This document shows positions 1 to 10,906 of a stretch of DNA of 64,000 nucleotides, piece after piece. Origin of the DNA: Valencia hispanica (taxonomy: Eukaryota; Chordata; Actinopteri; Cyprinodontiformes; Valenciidae); NCBI GenBank assembly GCA_963556495.2, contig OY747721.1, forward strand, positions 31,182,349-31,246,348. The letters run 5' to 3'. How positions within the stretch are numbered: the stretch's first letter is position 1; the number at the start of each line of letters is the position of its first letter. The notes beneath the pieces were generated by a model. The model had not been told where the DNA came from, did no database searches, and saw only the letters and a list, made by a program, of their open reading frames with translations. Position numbers and translations under genes: made by a program.

Positions 1-3000
1 CATAACTAGTTTAGCATGTAACTAATAACATGTAAGGGACAGTACATATGGAACACAGCTGGGTATAGTGGCAGCACAAGTGACGCGACAGCCTTTTAGG
101 CAGCTGCTGGAGCATCCAACAGTCAAACAGTAAGTGAAGACCTGAAGCTAAAAGCAGAAATTGCTCACCACCATCACCTGGCCTTAACTAAAATGTTCTA
201 AATTTTAAGAGCAAATAAAGTCTGTGCACCTTGTTCTGACTGGCTGCAGCTTATCCCAGCAGGGCCAGTACAAATACACACAACTATATACACACAAACT
301 TAAAACTAAAGTCAATTAAGAATCTCAGTTAAGCTAACATACATGTTTTTGGAATGTTGAAGTAAACTGGAGTACCCAGAAAGCAACTCAGTAAAGAACA
401 AGAAAAGTCATCACTGAAAGAAAAATCAAACCTTATAGTCCAAATCAACTTGAACGACCACATTCCCCTTTAATTCAGAATAAATCAATAACAAATCCCA
501 AAATTCGGTTTTAACCTTATCGGTCCACAATGCCTTCTTTAGATCTTAGGCATGGGTTTTTGCTGTCAGGATGGAGAGAGAAGCTCGCTGCTGCTGATAA
601 TAATAATGATGTTTTTTTTTCCATGAAGGTCATGTTTGTACACTGAAACAGAGCAACACCAGTCCAGAACATTAATACTTCATTTAATGTTTCATTTCAA
701 AATCTTACCAGCAATTTTCAAGGGATCAACCAGATCGTTAAGGAATGAACCCAAACTCAACTGCATGCGTAAAAAGTGGGAAACAAACAGGTTGTGAGGA
801 TTTGGGATGGAAATAATTAATATAAAAAGTAAACAACTCCCTTCTAAGGAGCTTGAGGTTTTCTTAGAAGTAATAATGCTACAAACTCAAATCACAGTTT
901 ATGGTGACAACAATATTGTGATTTTAACACCCTTGAAGTTACTCATTTTGTCCAATTAGTCAGGTTTATTTCAGTGTGAAATATACAAATGACTGTTTAT
1001 ATCAGAAACACCAGCAGCGTCTCAATTGACACAATATTTACCTATTGTGTGTTTTTCAAGCTGTTTGTGTTGATTGTTTAAAATAGTTTTTAATATTTAT
1101 GGTTTCCTGAATCCTCATTAACACAATATCCATAATGTGGCAAACTCAGAGCAGGTATTAATTTATGTCTCGCTCAGAATTTAACTGTCATGTCCTCATA
1201 ACAGGTCAGCCTTCTCCTGTTTGGTACTGATTAGCTCTATTAAAATTGTCTATGCTAGGCAGCTGCTTAAATTAATCAGAAGCTGGTTATTAGGAGTGCC
1301 ATTGCAAAATTATTAATGCATTCGTTACTTTTTGTTGCACTTATTCTTTAGTTTCCATCTTGGTTTTTGGGATTGATCTTTACCCTTTACCTACCTAAAA
1401 TAATGTAAACACATTAAAACATGTCACCAGATTTGGATATGACTGATAGTTTCGGCACAGTAAATGTTGTGTAACTCTGTACCTTTCCTTAGTGTTCATA
1501 AGGAAAGAGTAACACTGATAATACAGCGTTCGGCAAGTCATTATTTCCTATATTAATCCATCATCAAGTAAGTTTTGACTTCTTTCATCCATTGTCTCTA
1601 CCTGCTTGTCCTTTCAGGGTCGCTGGAGGGCTGGTGCCTTTTTCCAGCAGTCATTGGGCGAGATTCATGTTTTTTTGACTGGGAGGGGAAGTCAGAGAAC
1701 CCACAAATGCACAGGAAGAACATCCAAACTCCATGCAGAAAGATCCAGGACCTTCTGGCTGGAAGGCAACACTGTTACAAACTGCTTTCCAGTTGCTTGT
1801 TAGGGCTAATTTAAGGAGCTTGGTGCATGTTTGATTTTAAAGCAGTATTGCACCTTTGACTGCCTTTCTAAATTTTGTACATTGTGACAAAGAACACACC
1901 TTAGAAGTGAACATACAGAAATGGGATTTTTGCAGGTCACATCAAATGGCATTGCAGGATTTTAGATTTAGTCAAAGCAAACTCTTATTCATGCAGGTTG
2001 CAGCCTATTCCTAAGGAATCTACAAACTTGCTAATTTGTTATTGTCCGGCTGTTATGTGAATGTCTGACACAACCTGGGAATGTTTCTTTCATTTGCGAC
2101 AGAGTGCTTGGTATTACAGATTTCCAACTAAAACTGGAATAAGTGTCCATCGTAATATTACTATGGCTAAAGTGACATGTTTGGAGCTCAGCTTAGTCGC
2201 ACTGACGCCCAAAGGAAGACATCTGTAGAGAGAGACAATTTAAACGTTTCAGATCAAACAGATTTTACTGTCAGACAGGAATAACTTGAGGAAATACAAA
2301 AAGCAGCTTTTTATTTTTTTTAAATACTTCCACTGCTCATTCAAAAGCAGTGGCAATCACTTCAAAATCCATGCTGCAATAGTGGACAAGTCTCTGTGAC
2401 AGATCCCTGAGCATCTGGCTGCAGCTTCGATTCCTCCTGTTCTAACACCAAACAGACAGACATTTATATCACAGTGAGAACTATTTAATATGTTCAGCAG
2501 CGAGTACCTCGGATGTCTGTGGATTTACCACCATTTGAGTAATATTTGCAGTTAGAGTCACTGTTAAGCAGAGATATGAGTAAAGAGAAAGGAGGAACAC
2601 AGACAAGACACATGCCATCTATCTTCATAGCCTGAGCAAATATCGAGAGCTATGATGTGAGAGCGTCGAGCCTCGCTCTCCTCCTTCACTTCTGTGACAG
2701 ATGTAAATTGATGTTTCACCAGTTGGCTCTAATGCATTTTTAAACAGGCACAGCAGTAGACAGCAAAAGAATGTGTCGCGACGGCATTACTATGACGGAG
2801 CCTGCATCTATCGCTGCCTCGTCCTTACACATGATGCGCAAAGCCATATATATGTATATACGTGCACACACACTGCTGAGAATGGCTGTCATTCATCATC
2901 TTTCCCAGTACAATGGGCTCAGTAAATGTCCCATCTTTCAACTAAAGCACCTCCACAGTGCAGTGCCCAGTCGAGCACTGCACCACTGCATCACATCTCC

Positions 3001-4473
3001 TGTCATCTGCAAAACACTCCTACTCAGCGGGAGGGTGGATGATTGGCTGGAACTCTTGATTCTGTGGCTTGAAATTAAAACTACCCTCCCGACCGAAATG
3101 ATGGGACAGGCACACAAAAAATCTTGCCGCTCGTTAAAAAACCGCAACTGCCTTTAAGTCAAACGTAGTTGAGAGATTTCTTTACCATCATTTGGCTGAA
3201 CTTTAACAGGAAAACTGCATTCCCAGAGTAATGTCAAAGATCTTGTGTGTGGATAGTTTTTATTTCTGTATGTCTTTCTGTTGCCCAGTATCGGCCGGAC
3301 AAAGTCCTTCTTCTCCCACCCATTTTCCGCTGGCAATATCTAGTAGCTTCTCAATTGTCCTGGTGAAAAAAAACTCTCACTGGGTGAAAAGTTTGCCATT
3401 GCTACCCTGGTCATCTGTTTTTACCCTGGTATATGTAGTGGAAGTATAAGGGGATAACAATGGCCCCAGAAATCTACGCTTGAACGTTTCTTTGACTGTT
3501 ATTGGTTTGTAGCCACATTTTTAGTGGGAGTTTGATAGTCAGTTCTATTGTAGATGCATCATTCAATAAGTTCATGGTACAGATTACAACGTTTACATCA
3601 CATGAGGTCAAGCCCACACTGAAACAGAATTGGAGACACATATCCTGCTTAATGTAACCTGTCAGGTGTATCCTGGTGATATGGTTTCATTTTTATTTTT
3701 TATTTTAGCGTACCTTGAAGCATAAAAACCTGTAGTAAAAAGAGGTTGTAGACTGCCTGGCTGTGTCAGAAACCTCTCTCAGATCAGCATTGTCATCTCA
3801 CACTCAGGAGCATTGATGCATCCACAAATCTACAAAGAAGAAAGATTGGTTTATTGTGGCTGAAAAGGTGTGAACAGTTTGCAAATGTCAGCTTCATGAT
3901 GGTACGGAATTCCTGTGTGTGTTAAAGGTATGCTCCCTCTTTCCGTGAGCCTGGTGTCTCCAGGGCTGAAGGGGCTGTCGTGTTAAATGAAATTTCCTCA
4001 ATCATTTCATCTGACTTTTTAAGTGTGATTCTGAGTCCAACCTTCACATGTATTTCCATCACAATACATAACAGAACAATGTGGCTCACAGGGTTACCAC
4101 ATGAAGCCTGATGGTGTGATAGTGACAGCCTGTGATGAAAATAGCTGTCTGTCATAAAAATTCTAAGAGATGTCACTTTGGAGGTTTGCTAGGCTCTGCA
4201 GAGTGCTTCTATGTTTTATGCTTTTTTCTTTATCTGCTGCATTATATTTACTGGTTTTGTCTTTTAAGCATTTAAATGTCACTGTGGTACCCTATACACA
4301 AAACTCACATTTTCTATTTTGGTCTTTTTGGGTATATGATGGCCTCATATATCTATAAAGTCTACCTGTTATTATCTCTGTTGCAGTTCAATGTTACTTA
4401 TTGGATAATAAAATTAACAGCATTGAAAAGTAAAATTATTTTAATATTTGGTGAGTTTATAACTAAACTCTGT
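1..4473. other. Noncoding, probable shisa6 intron
   Basis: I see no convincing exon on either strand. The sequence is AT-rich with scattered homopolymers. The only recognisable item is a repeat fragment near 1590-1800. It is placed in a shisa6 intron because the first shisa6 exon found (8237) begins in the middle of a codon, so at least one coding exon must lie further left. The short open frames here have no recognisable domain. The transmembrane exon of shisa6 was looked for and not found, though an exon without a methionine could have been missed. Confidence 0.5.
1590..1800 (+). repeat. Degenerate dispersed fish repeat fragment
   Basis: The segment reads like the very common fish repeat that runs from a phrase like 'gggtcgctggagggctgg' through 'gcacaggaagaacatccaa' to 'actccatgcagaaagatcc'. 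The same phrases recur near 26100-26215 and 40050-40280. Its class is not certain; it may be a SINE or the tail of a LINE. The open frame across it is a by-product of the repeat and not a gene. Confidence 0.55.
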
Positions 4474-6320
4474 CAGTACGTTTACATCTAAATCGAGCTA
4501 TTGGCAACAATCGAACTAAAATGTACCCAGAATGGGAGCCTTTATCCCAGTTCACATATCACTCAGAAAATTGTTGAATGAAGTGCATTTGACTCCATGA
4601 CACTAGGTGGCGACATGCGCCCTTTAGCATTGTTATTCTACCGTTTGGCCTACTGCGTCATGCACATAGTAAACAAATGCTGACAGCAGTGAAGCAGATG
4701 GGGTAAAAGCAGAATATGCACAAGGAGTGAAGAAATGGACGACAACAATGCTGCAGTACAGTACATTTTGTAAGCACTGTACTGTTTGATTGTGTTACAC
4801 TAGTTGCTGCTCATTCCGGTGTTGTTATCCCCGCTTCCATGGTCTCGTCACGTGCCGAAGGGGGAGTGCTCAGGCTGCCAATGGCTGTGCTGGAGTTCAC
4901 GTTCAGAGAAATTCGGTTTTCTAATCGCATTATCTGGGTACGTTAGCTCGATAAAGAGAAAGTCAGTTCGAACTTCGTTTTCAGCCGGAATAAGGTGTAT
5001 GCATGCATCTCAAAAGTCCAAATTCATTCAGACTAAGGCAGTGCTTCTCAAATAGTGGGGAGCGCCCATGAGGTGACTGCGGGTGCAAGAGAGGCAGGAT
5101 AACTTTTGTCTTTATTCATGCTTGAACGATAAACAAACCTCCAGTTACTAGGTAGCAACAGCGCTTAAACTAATCAACAGAATACCTGTTCAACCCAGCA
5201 GAAGTAGCCTACACGGACACACCAGTGTACAGACTGATGGAGTAAGGCTCTGTAAAGGTGAACGGAATCGTGTAATTTAACAAACAAAATGGAATACACA
5301 ATAAAACGCTGATCCTGTAGTGTTTTGGCGGCTGCAGCTCCTGTACTTGTGTTACCCCTAGTTACCCCTAATCACTGAAACGCAGACGTCTTCCAAAAAT
5401 GTCCCAAAAAACTCGAAGCTTAGCGCACAGGTCAGGGCTAGCGATGTTCATGAATTGGGAGAACAACCGTTCTATAAGTTCTTTCAGCTCATGGGCTGCA
5501 AGGTCTGCAGCAACATGAGAACTGAACACAAAAACGCTGACATGTCATGTATTTTAGTGGAGTCTGGGACAGAGTTAGTAGATACAAATTAGCAAAGGAT
5601 CCGAACATAATGCAGGATTTACTGTTTCCAGGTCTCTTTATGAGACATGTTTTAATGCTAAGTTCAACTAAAGTCTTTTAAAGTGAGATTTTCTTTTATA
5701 AAATGTCGAAAAGATAAGATTTTTTTGTTTTGCACACAATGTTTTAGTTCTTTAAAAATGACAGGGAAATGCAGCTCAGTTACATTTGAAAAAAATATTT
5801 GTGAATAACAGTAAACGTTGGTCTCTTTGGCTATTGATTTCTTAAATTATTTTCATTCACTACATAACTATAGACTTTTTGGTGTAATGTGCAATTCAGA
5901 AAAAGAAAATGTAAAAAGTGATTTCGAAAAAATAAGTAAAACAGAATTGAAAAAATTATATATATATATATTACATATATTATATTACATTATATTATAT
6001 TTTCACAGTTTAATCAAGTTTAGAATGTTCTGATAATCAGAGGCTGAGAGGTATTGATTAGGAATAGACTTAAAACAATAAAATAAGCTGCAACAACTTA
6101 AAATTGTTGCAGCTCATTTTATTAATCTGTTTCAATAATCAGGAGATTCGATGCAGAATGCTGGGGCCAGTGGTTTGTACAGATAAACAATTAAATATGA
6201 TCAGATTCTGATTAGTACTTGTAAATGTATGCTCTCTAGGCGGGGAATGACATAAAATTATTGAGAACCACTGGACTAAGGCAATAATTCGGTTTTCTCT
6301 TACTGCATGTAAACACACTG
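4474..6320. mobile_element. Old inverted-repeat DNA element, host of a nested insertion
   Basis: The left end begins with CAGTACGTTTACATCTAAAT. The right end, read on the other strand, begins with CAGTGTGTTTACATGCAGTA, so the two ends form an imperfect terminal inverted repeat. Once the hAT element inside it is removed (5039-6273), roughly 600 bases remain, which fits a nonautonomous DNA transposon. No clear target-site duplication is left. The superfamily is unknown. Confidence 0.55.
5039..6273. mobile_element. Nonautonomous hAT-type transposon with 8-bp target duplication
   Basis: The element begins CAGTGCTTCTCAAATAG and ends in the reverse complement of CAGTGGTTCTCAATAA, a short terminal inverted repeat of hAT type. 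It is flanked on both sides by the identical 8-mer GACTAAGG (5031-5038 and 6274-6281), the length expected for hAT. It is 1235 bp long and holds no open transposase frame; an AT-rich dinucleotide run lies at 5957-6000. It sits inside the older element at 4474-6320, so it arrived later. Confidence 0.8.
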
Positions 6321-7963
6321 AGTGAGACAATGTAAAAGTGCCTTGAGCTGTGCTGTACTATCTGGAGGAAAAAAGGAGTACTCCAATTATTCGAATTAGA
6401 GGATTTAGAAACACATTTAATTATCTAAAGTTCAGGTGTTGATATCAGACCTAATTTAAAAATGTTTTTAAGGTAAGGAAAAGTCTTAGATCAGAAGTTT
6501 TTTTGACTTGGTTAAACTCAACATCCAATGTTCCCAGAATTGACTGAGAAAGAGCACAAAGTTGCATGTGCACGCACGAGAGGCGTGTTATGATTTGCGG
6601 GTGATCTACTCAGATTGTGTGAGCAAATCATAACAGGCGCAAAGAGCAGTATTCAAATGAGGACTTTACGTCCACTGCTGTGTGTGCCAGCCTTCCTGCC
6701 CCATGCACTGCACCACAGCCAAAGAGAGAAGGAATAGACACAGTGGATTCATGATGCGTCTTTGACAAAAAAAAAAAAAGAAAAAAAAGAACGACATTCC
6801 TGTCAGGTCTATGGCTGTTAGAATTAATTACTATTAGGCTTGTATATCTGAGAATGTCCTTTTTTTGTCATTAATAAATTTAAAGTGTGCTCCCTGTGCT
6901 TGCTTAGTAAATCACCTGCTGCATAATTTTGCACCTGCTGTGAAGTTTTTGCACGTTTTAACAAGCTCAAGCCTTGGATAAATCAGTGCCTTAGTCTTAA
7001 TTAAAGGTGGTTGTCACTCAATCAGTGTTTCAAACAGACAACTGCATTTGAGACTTAGTGTTATTCAGATTCTCAAACTGCAATAAGAGCAAAATGTTTT
7101 CAAATGTTGATTTCATTTTATGAAAAGACATAGCTACCCAAACCAACCTGGCGCTGGATTTTACTCAGGCTTATATAGTCTAACCTAGATAATGTGAACC
7201 TGTCTGATGTAGCACTGAAGATTTCCACTATCACACCTGTGTAGATGAGTGATGTGGTCAACAGTAATAAAAACTGAGGTGGGATCAAACAAAACCGGAA
7301 CCATAAAATCTCCACAGAATTCACAATAACTATGTAAATGAGTTTCTGTTGACTGAATTTTGCCCCAAACAAACTGAACTGAAAGAATGTGCTTCTCAGT
7401 CCCCACTTCTTTCAAAACCTTGAGGAAAAAAGTAGTTTAGCAATGGGCTTGCAATTTCTTTTTCTTTTGGGGGGGATGGAGATGGATCTGAACTAGGTTA
7501 CCTCAAATGGATGTTGCCTATGCAATGTAAAATTGCAGTAAATGCTTGTGTTTTATTCAGTAGTGGCTGTACAATATAAAATAGTGTCTCCATTTCTCAG
7601 AGTGGTCAGCATGTATTCCTGTTTCATTAATCTTCCAGCAGGTTTCTGTGCTGGCTGCTCTGCATATATATTATCGTTTTTAATAGGACTGCATCGATTC
7701 AAGTGGTCACTGTGTATGACTTACTCTTAAATAATACAATTTCCATGTGTGTTCCAGGACAGGATGTAATAAATATTGCATACTGACCCTGTTTTATGTA
7801 TTTTTTTGCTTTCCTAATGTATTTGCTGTTGGCTCGTCTCTGTATTCTACTTCATGTAAACAGGTTTTTTCAGGTAGAGCTGAAGTCTAAACAGGCTTTC
7901 ATGCATTCATCTTCAAATTTCACTCTGCTTTGTCTTCATGCCCACTATGCTGATTTAGACAAA
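6321..7963. other. Noncoding, probable shisa6 intron
   Basis: Nothing recognisable is seen here apart from an A-rich run at 6768-6790. The open frames on either strand are short, lack known motifs and are not bounded by good splice sites. Confidence 0.5.
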
Positions 7964-8141
7964 TTAAAGGGATATTTCACCTATTTAAAAATATAAACAA
8001 ATTGCACTTTGGTTTATTTTTGTTTTTGTTTCAAGTCCTTGCATCATCTGTGTTAATTCATAGTTTTGCAGGCAATACAAAAACCATAGGTGTCAGTGAA
8101 AGTCAACCTTTCAAGATGATTTTAGTGGACTATCCCTTTAA
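7964..8141. mobile_element. Short MITE with TTAAAGGGATA ends
   Basis: The block starts with TTAAAGGGATATTTCACC and ends in the reverse complement of TTAAAGGGATAGTCCAC. This gives a terminal inverted repeat of at least 11 bp around a body of about 150 bp without coding sequence. It lies only 95 bp upstream of the shisa6 exon at 8237, so it sits close to, and perhaps across, the branch-point region of that intron. Confidence 0.6.
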
Positions 8142-8236
8142 ATGCCTTCCCCTCACATCGCTGTCTGCTTATACTCTGACATGTAATGCTCCATTTGGAC
8201 ATTCAATGGATCTTTCACTGCTTTTTGTCATTGCAG

Positions 8237-8299
8237 GTACCCATCAGCACAGCTATAACCATGTGGCTCTAGGTAGCCCTACACGCACACCTAAGAATG
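8237..8299 (+). CDS. shisa6: shisa6 internal exon (63 bp)
   Basis: This exon encodes THQHSYNHVALGSPTRTPKN of the cytoplasmic tail. The acceptor is TTTTTGTCATTGCAG and the donor GTAAGA. The exon begins with the last two bases of a codon and ends with the first base of the next, so it is a symmetric phase 1-1 cassette that could be skipped without shifting the frame. The open frame runs past both splice sites, so the ends were chosen from the splice signals and from frame continuity with the exons at 10475 and 17142. The residues are rich in Ser, Thr and His, as in the disordered tail of Shisa proteins, and no domain is visible. The assignment comes mainly from fitting the chain of exons. Preceding exons were not found in the window. 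Confidence 0.65.
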
Positions 8300-8450
8300 G
8301 TAAGAAAAACTAGACGGAGATGAGGAGAATGTTGAAGTGACTTCATGACTCGGCTCTATTTTCGAGAGGCAGCTCTTCAGAAAGCAGTGCTTGAGATGGA
8401 TGTGTGAAAAAACCCACTGACATGGTGCTCCTTTCAATTTGCTCACTATA

Positions 8451-9425
8451 CAGTGAATTTGAAAAGTATTCATAACCCTTGGGCTTGTCACGTTTTGTCA
8501 CATTATAGCCACACACTGCGATGTATTTCATTGGAGTGTTATGTGACAGACATATGGGAAAACTGGTGCATAAAAAGTAATAGAGCACACGTGTGTCATT
8601 AAATCGCAGCATAAATGCAGCTGTTCTGTGAAAGCTTCGGAGGTTTGTTAGAAAACATTACAGAAAGCATCATAACCACAAATGAATACAACAGACAGGT
8701 CAGGGATAAAGCAGGGTTAGGGTCTTGAAGGAAATACCAAAACTGTAAACTCCTCCCAGACTGCTAGAAAAGTTTAATAATCTGTCCCTAACCCTAACCC
8801 GTATAAGGTAACAGGTCAGGCAAAGGAGGGCCAGAGTAACCAGAGTAACAGACAAAAAGTAACTCTGAAGGAGCAGCAGAAATCTACAGCTCAGGTGGGA
8901 GAATCTGTTAACAACACAACTATTAGTCCTCTTTTGGATAAGTTTAGCCCAAAAAGGAGCAGCGATAAAAGCCATTGTCAAAAGAAATGCACAAAAGGTG
9001 TCATTTTCAGATTGCCTCAAGCAATGTTAGGGACACAGCAAACATGCGGTGGAAGGTGCTGTGGTCAGATGAGACCAGACTAAACTTTTTTGTCTACATG
9101 CAAAGCACTATGTGTGGCTCAAGTTGGATCACCTTGAACACACAGGCAAAGGGAAGATGGTTAGAGTTGATGGGCTGATGGATGGAGCTAAACACAGGGA
9201 AAACCTGTTAGAGGGAACAAAGGACCTGAGCTGAGGCAGGCAGAGGTTCACCGTCCAGCAGGATGAAAAGTCCTAAGCTAGAGCTATAACGTAATGATTT
9301 GGATCCGAACAAACAACGTGTGGAGACATATCCCAAAAGTTGGTTTCATAAACACTTAAAGTTGGCTCTACAAAATGTGACAAACTGTTCAAGTTGAAGG
9401 GGTGTGAAAATTTTTACAAAGCACT
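8451..9425 (+). mobile_element. Degenerate, internally deleted Tc1/mariner copy
   Basis: The left end reads TATACAGTGAATTTGAAAAG, with a TA before CAGTG, followed by the TIR-like phrase 'ttttgtcacattatagcc'. The right end reads 'ttttacaaagcactgg'. Pieces of transposase are visible in shifting frames at about 8890-9080, including AQVGESVNNTTISPL and VLWSDETRLNFF, which match the nearly intact copy at 10907-12511. At 975 bp, with stops and shifts, it is shorter than a full 1.6-kb element and cannot be autonomous. Confidence 0.75.
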
Positions 9426-10474
9426 GGAAGAATTCTTTCTATGAAAAATGAGGCTCCTTTTCTGTTGGAGATTGAATCATGGTAGTGTCACGACTCACGG
9501 TCATGACCGTTTCTCATGAAGCAGGATGGAGCTACCGTTTCTTCTGTTCTTTAAAGAAATCCAGTTGGCTGCGATTCCACTTAATGTTTCGTCCAGTTCA
9601 TCACATGGTGGGGTTGACAGGCTGTGTGGAACCTTCATTGTTCCTGGCTGCTATCCCAAGTAGCAAAGGTTTTCACCAAAAACTTGATAGTGCCCAAGAG
9701 CAGCAATACCATGAATCCATTTTATTACTGATGCCATTCAGCTGTCAGGTTTAAACTGTTTTTGTGTTGGTGCCAAGGCTGGTCCAGGTCTTGCAGATTG
9801 CCACATGAAAAGAAGTAACAGAAATGGCAAGAACCAATAGCAAAGAGTTAGTGAGCTGACTATAATCCCTGCCTTCTGTATGGTCAAATCACTGAGATTT
9901 CTCCGTTTAATGTTCTCCTTAATACATCTCATTAAAAACAGAAAGTAACAAATACATATTTTAAGTATGCAGGAACTGTGCATGAAGTCTGCAGTCAGAA
10001 TGGTTCTTTCTTTTGTGGACATAATTGACCAGATGGTGTAGACACTCTCACCCAGATAAGCAAGTCACACACTGGGAACAAATGCCTGGAGATCTGCGGG
10101 AAATTAAAAATCCATTTCAACAACATATCTAACACGGCCACTTTGATCACAGTCTGGCTAAATTCCTTCACATTTCAGCTTGCAGTGTATTTTCCCGATA
10201 AAACCCAATGTTCCGACCCTCCCTACGGCCCACGACTGACACAACCAGAGCACACAGCTCCACATCACAGGCACAAAATGGCAAATCGGGCACAGACTCC
10301 GGAACCGTAGCCTCCGGAGGCAAAGGCTGATTTCATCAGGATAATTGTTTGTAGGAGGATTTTGTGCACCGGTCATGCTGAATGTGGAGAAGGTTTGTGT
10401 ACAGTGTGTTTTTTCTCTTACCATCAACATGTTTCTGAAAACACTGTGTTTTTGTTTTTACTTGGGTTTGGTAG
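9426..10474. other. shisa6 intron, no feature seen
   Basis: This is intron sequence between the Tc1 relic and the microexon. The open frames at 9479-9754 (+) and 9738-10022 and 10158-10430 (-) have no recognisable motif or splice support. Confidence 0.5.
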
Positions 10475-10495
10475 CTCACCGATCATTGAGACGTG
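10475..10495 (+). CDS. shisa6: shisa6 microexon (21 bp)
   Basis: This tiny exon encodes the basic stretch AHRSLRR, with its first and last codons split across introns. The acceptor is 'cttgggtttggtag' and the donor GTAAGT, which matches the vertebrate consensus well. The phase is 1-1, exactly compatible with the exons at 8237-8299 and 17142-17294, so including or skipping it keeps the frame. It adds Arg and His residues and a possible kinase target serine to the cytoplasmic tail. At 21 bp it falls in the size class of neuronally regulated microexons, but neuronal regulation is an inference. The call rests on splice sites and phase only. Confidence 0.6.
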
Positions 10496-10906
10496 GTAAG
10501 TCATACATACATATTTGATTTGATATAGCTGTTTATTCAGCCCATTTTATCACACATACTGTACATCCTCCACCAACCAACCCTCACGTTTCTGTCTTCC
10601 TTTCTTCCACATCAGCTGGTGTGTTTTCAGACCTGATTTAAGTAGATTTGAAAGCCTGTTTGATCCCGCTTGACGGGAAACTTTCAGGGTTTGTCCTGTG
10701 GGTTCAAATATTGTCTTCCACTATTAAAATATTTCAAGTGATTAGAAATGCACAACCCAAGCCAAGGTTTTAAGTTGTGACTTGTCTCTTTCTTACTGCC
10801 AACAAATCCTATGATTGAGACTGTCGTTTTTGTGGACAAGGTAATAACTGATAAAAATATACCATATTTTCACAACATTTAGACCAACATTGAAGAAGAA
10901 TATATA

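Noticed and set aside
2771..3157. A 128-residue open frame on +, considered as a possible missing shisa6 exon
   Set aside because: It has no transmembrane segment or Shisa cysteine pattern and no convincing splice sites, and a minus-strand frame overlaps it.
4170..4358. Hydrophobic open frame that could look like a transmembrane exon
   Set aside because: The hydrophobicity comes from T-rich DNA. There is no good acceptor and donor in the phase needed to join the exon at 8237.
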